Below are positions 5,944 through 6,291 of a stretch of DNA of 6,291 nt, piece after piece (position 1 is the first letter of the stretch; every line of letters begins with the position of its first letter). The DNA comes from JAAYKT01 sp964408955. GTDB lineage: Bacteria; Bacillota; Clostridia; Lutisporales; Lutisporaceae. The position numbers and the translations under genes were made by a program. Location of the stretch: the NCBI GenBank assembly GCA_964408955.1, contig CAYPBK010000075.1, forward strand, positions 1 through 6,291. Direction: 5' to 3'. The notes beneath the pieces are model-generated. The model was not told the DNA's origin. It saw nothing but the letters and a program-made list of their open reading frames with translations, and did not search any database.

Positions 5944-6213
5944 ATGATGTATCCATATATGACTTTATTTGATGAGACAGAGATAACGCATTCGCATGTT
6001 ATTGAAGAAGAAGGGCTTCAAAGTGTTGAAGTTCATTTTGAACGACCAAGGTCAAACGGTTTTGATATGGCAAGGTGCGTTTTACCTACCTATACATGGA
6101 TTAAATGCGAGGGATTCTCAGATGAGGAAATTGGCAAGTTTGAAATATTCCTCCATAACAATGCGCATTTATTATACAGATATGCTGCATCGGGGGGAAT
6201 AAAAATTGCCTAG
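5944..6213 (+). CDS. Small acidic protein paired with DUF4160, unknown function
   Basis: This is an 89-aa soluble protein without signal peptide or membrane segment. It is acidic in its first half (FDETEITHSHVIEEEG), has a central VEVHFERP strand-like segment and a GFDMARCVLPTYTWIK segment, and ends in a helix (SDEEIGKFEIFLHNNAHLLY). I know of no named function. Similar short proteins precede DUF4160 genes in other Firmicutes, as far as I recall. AAGGGGG (5929-5935) lies 8 nt before the ATG at 5944; a second ATG follows immediately. The stop overlaps the start of the DUF4160 gene by 8 nt, so translation is probably coupled. The layout suggests an antitoxin or accessory role, which is a guess from context. 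Confidence 0.75.
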   Translation: MMYPYMTLFDETEITHSHVIEEEGLQSVEVHFERPRSNGFDMARCVLPTYTWIKCEGFSDEEIGKFEIFLHNNAHLLYRYAASGGIKIA

Positions 6214-6291
6214 TTTATTCCGTATTGGTCCTTACCTAGTGTTTTTCTGGTCAAATGAAAATTATGAGCCAATTCACGTGCATATAGGCAA
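6206..6291 (+). CDS. DUF4160 protein, N-terminal part only (window edge)
   Basis: The first 28 codons read PSLFRIGPYLVFFWSNE followed by PIHVHIG, the diagnostic N-terminus of DUF4160 proteins (LFRIG...FWSNE...P.HVHI). The gene continues beyond the window. The start must be the TTG at 6206-6208, since a TAA at 6200-6202 closes the frame upstream and no ATG lies between. A GGGGGG tract (6192-6197) sits 8 nt before it as ribosome site. The TTG overlaps the preceding stop region by 8 nt, typical of tightly coupled two-gene units. DUF4160 proteins are small, often paired with DUF2442, and have been suggested to be toxin-antitoxin components. No activity can be assigned here. Confidence 0.8.
   Translation, partial: MPSLFRIGPYLVFFWSNENYEPIHVHIG

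Noticed and set aside
5996..6202. 68-codon plus-strand frame overlapping the 89-aa gene
   Set aside because: It is out of frame within the better-supported gene that has its own promoter and ribosome site; its stop only serves to force the TTG start of the DUF4160 gene.
1..6291. CRISPR arrays, tRNA or rRNA genes, insertion sequences, riboswitches
   Set aside because: No regularly spaced repeats, tRNA-like folds, transposase coding or known riboswitch cores were seen on either strand by eye.

Overview
The window looks like the chromosome of a low-GC Gram-positive bacterium, most likely a member of the Clostridia (Bacillota). The DNA is AT-rich, Shine-Dalgarno sites are strong (AAAGGAGG-type), and every recognisable protein resembles clostridial families. 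I cannot name a genus.

Most of the window (166-5701) is a run of five minus-strand genes. In transcription order they are a VTC-type polyphosphate polymerase domain protein (5701-5027), a DUF4956 membrane protein (5006-4338), a membrane-anchored CotH-family secreted kinase (4308-2275), an OmpR-family response regulator (2149-1463) and its sensor histidine kinase (1458-166). The first three are separated by only 20 and 29 bp and look like one operon. A 125-bp gap with a long imperfect palindrome separates CotH from the regulator pair, whose two genes are 4 bp apart. A weak candidate terminator lies below the kinase (85-116). Positions 1-165 otherwise hold only an unassigned plus-strand reading frame entering from outside the window.

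The leader of the minus-strand operon (5702-5850) is structured. It holds tandem 11-bp direct repeats that resemble a Pho-type box for an OmpR/PhoB-like regulator, a candidate -10 element, and a perfect 13-bp stem-loop that would sit almost at the 5' end of the mRNA, directly before the ribosome binding site. The simplest model is a self-contained module. The kinase senses an envelope or phosphate-related signal, and the regulator binds the repeats. The operon then makes a cytosolic polyphosphate polymerase, a membrane partner and an extracellular kinase-like protein. Individual family assignments are firm; the joint function is inference.

On the plus strand, diverging from this operon, is a two-gene unit that runs out of the window: an 89-aa small acidic protein (5944-6213) and the start of a DUF4160 protein (6206 onward, TTG start). 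Its arrangement is toxin-antitoxin-like: short overlapping genes, an extended -10 promoter, and an inverted repeat over the likely transcription start.

The main anomaly is at the end of the CotH gene. The stop codon cuts the protein inside its C-terminal membrane helix, and the next nine in-frame codons encode what looks like the missing end of the helix plus a positively charged cytosolic tail. This suggests a recent nonsense mutation, a sequencing error, or readthrough.
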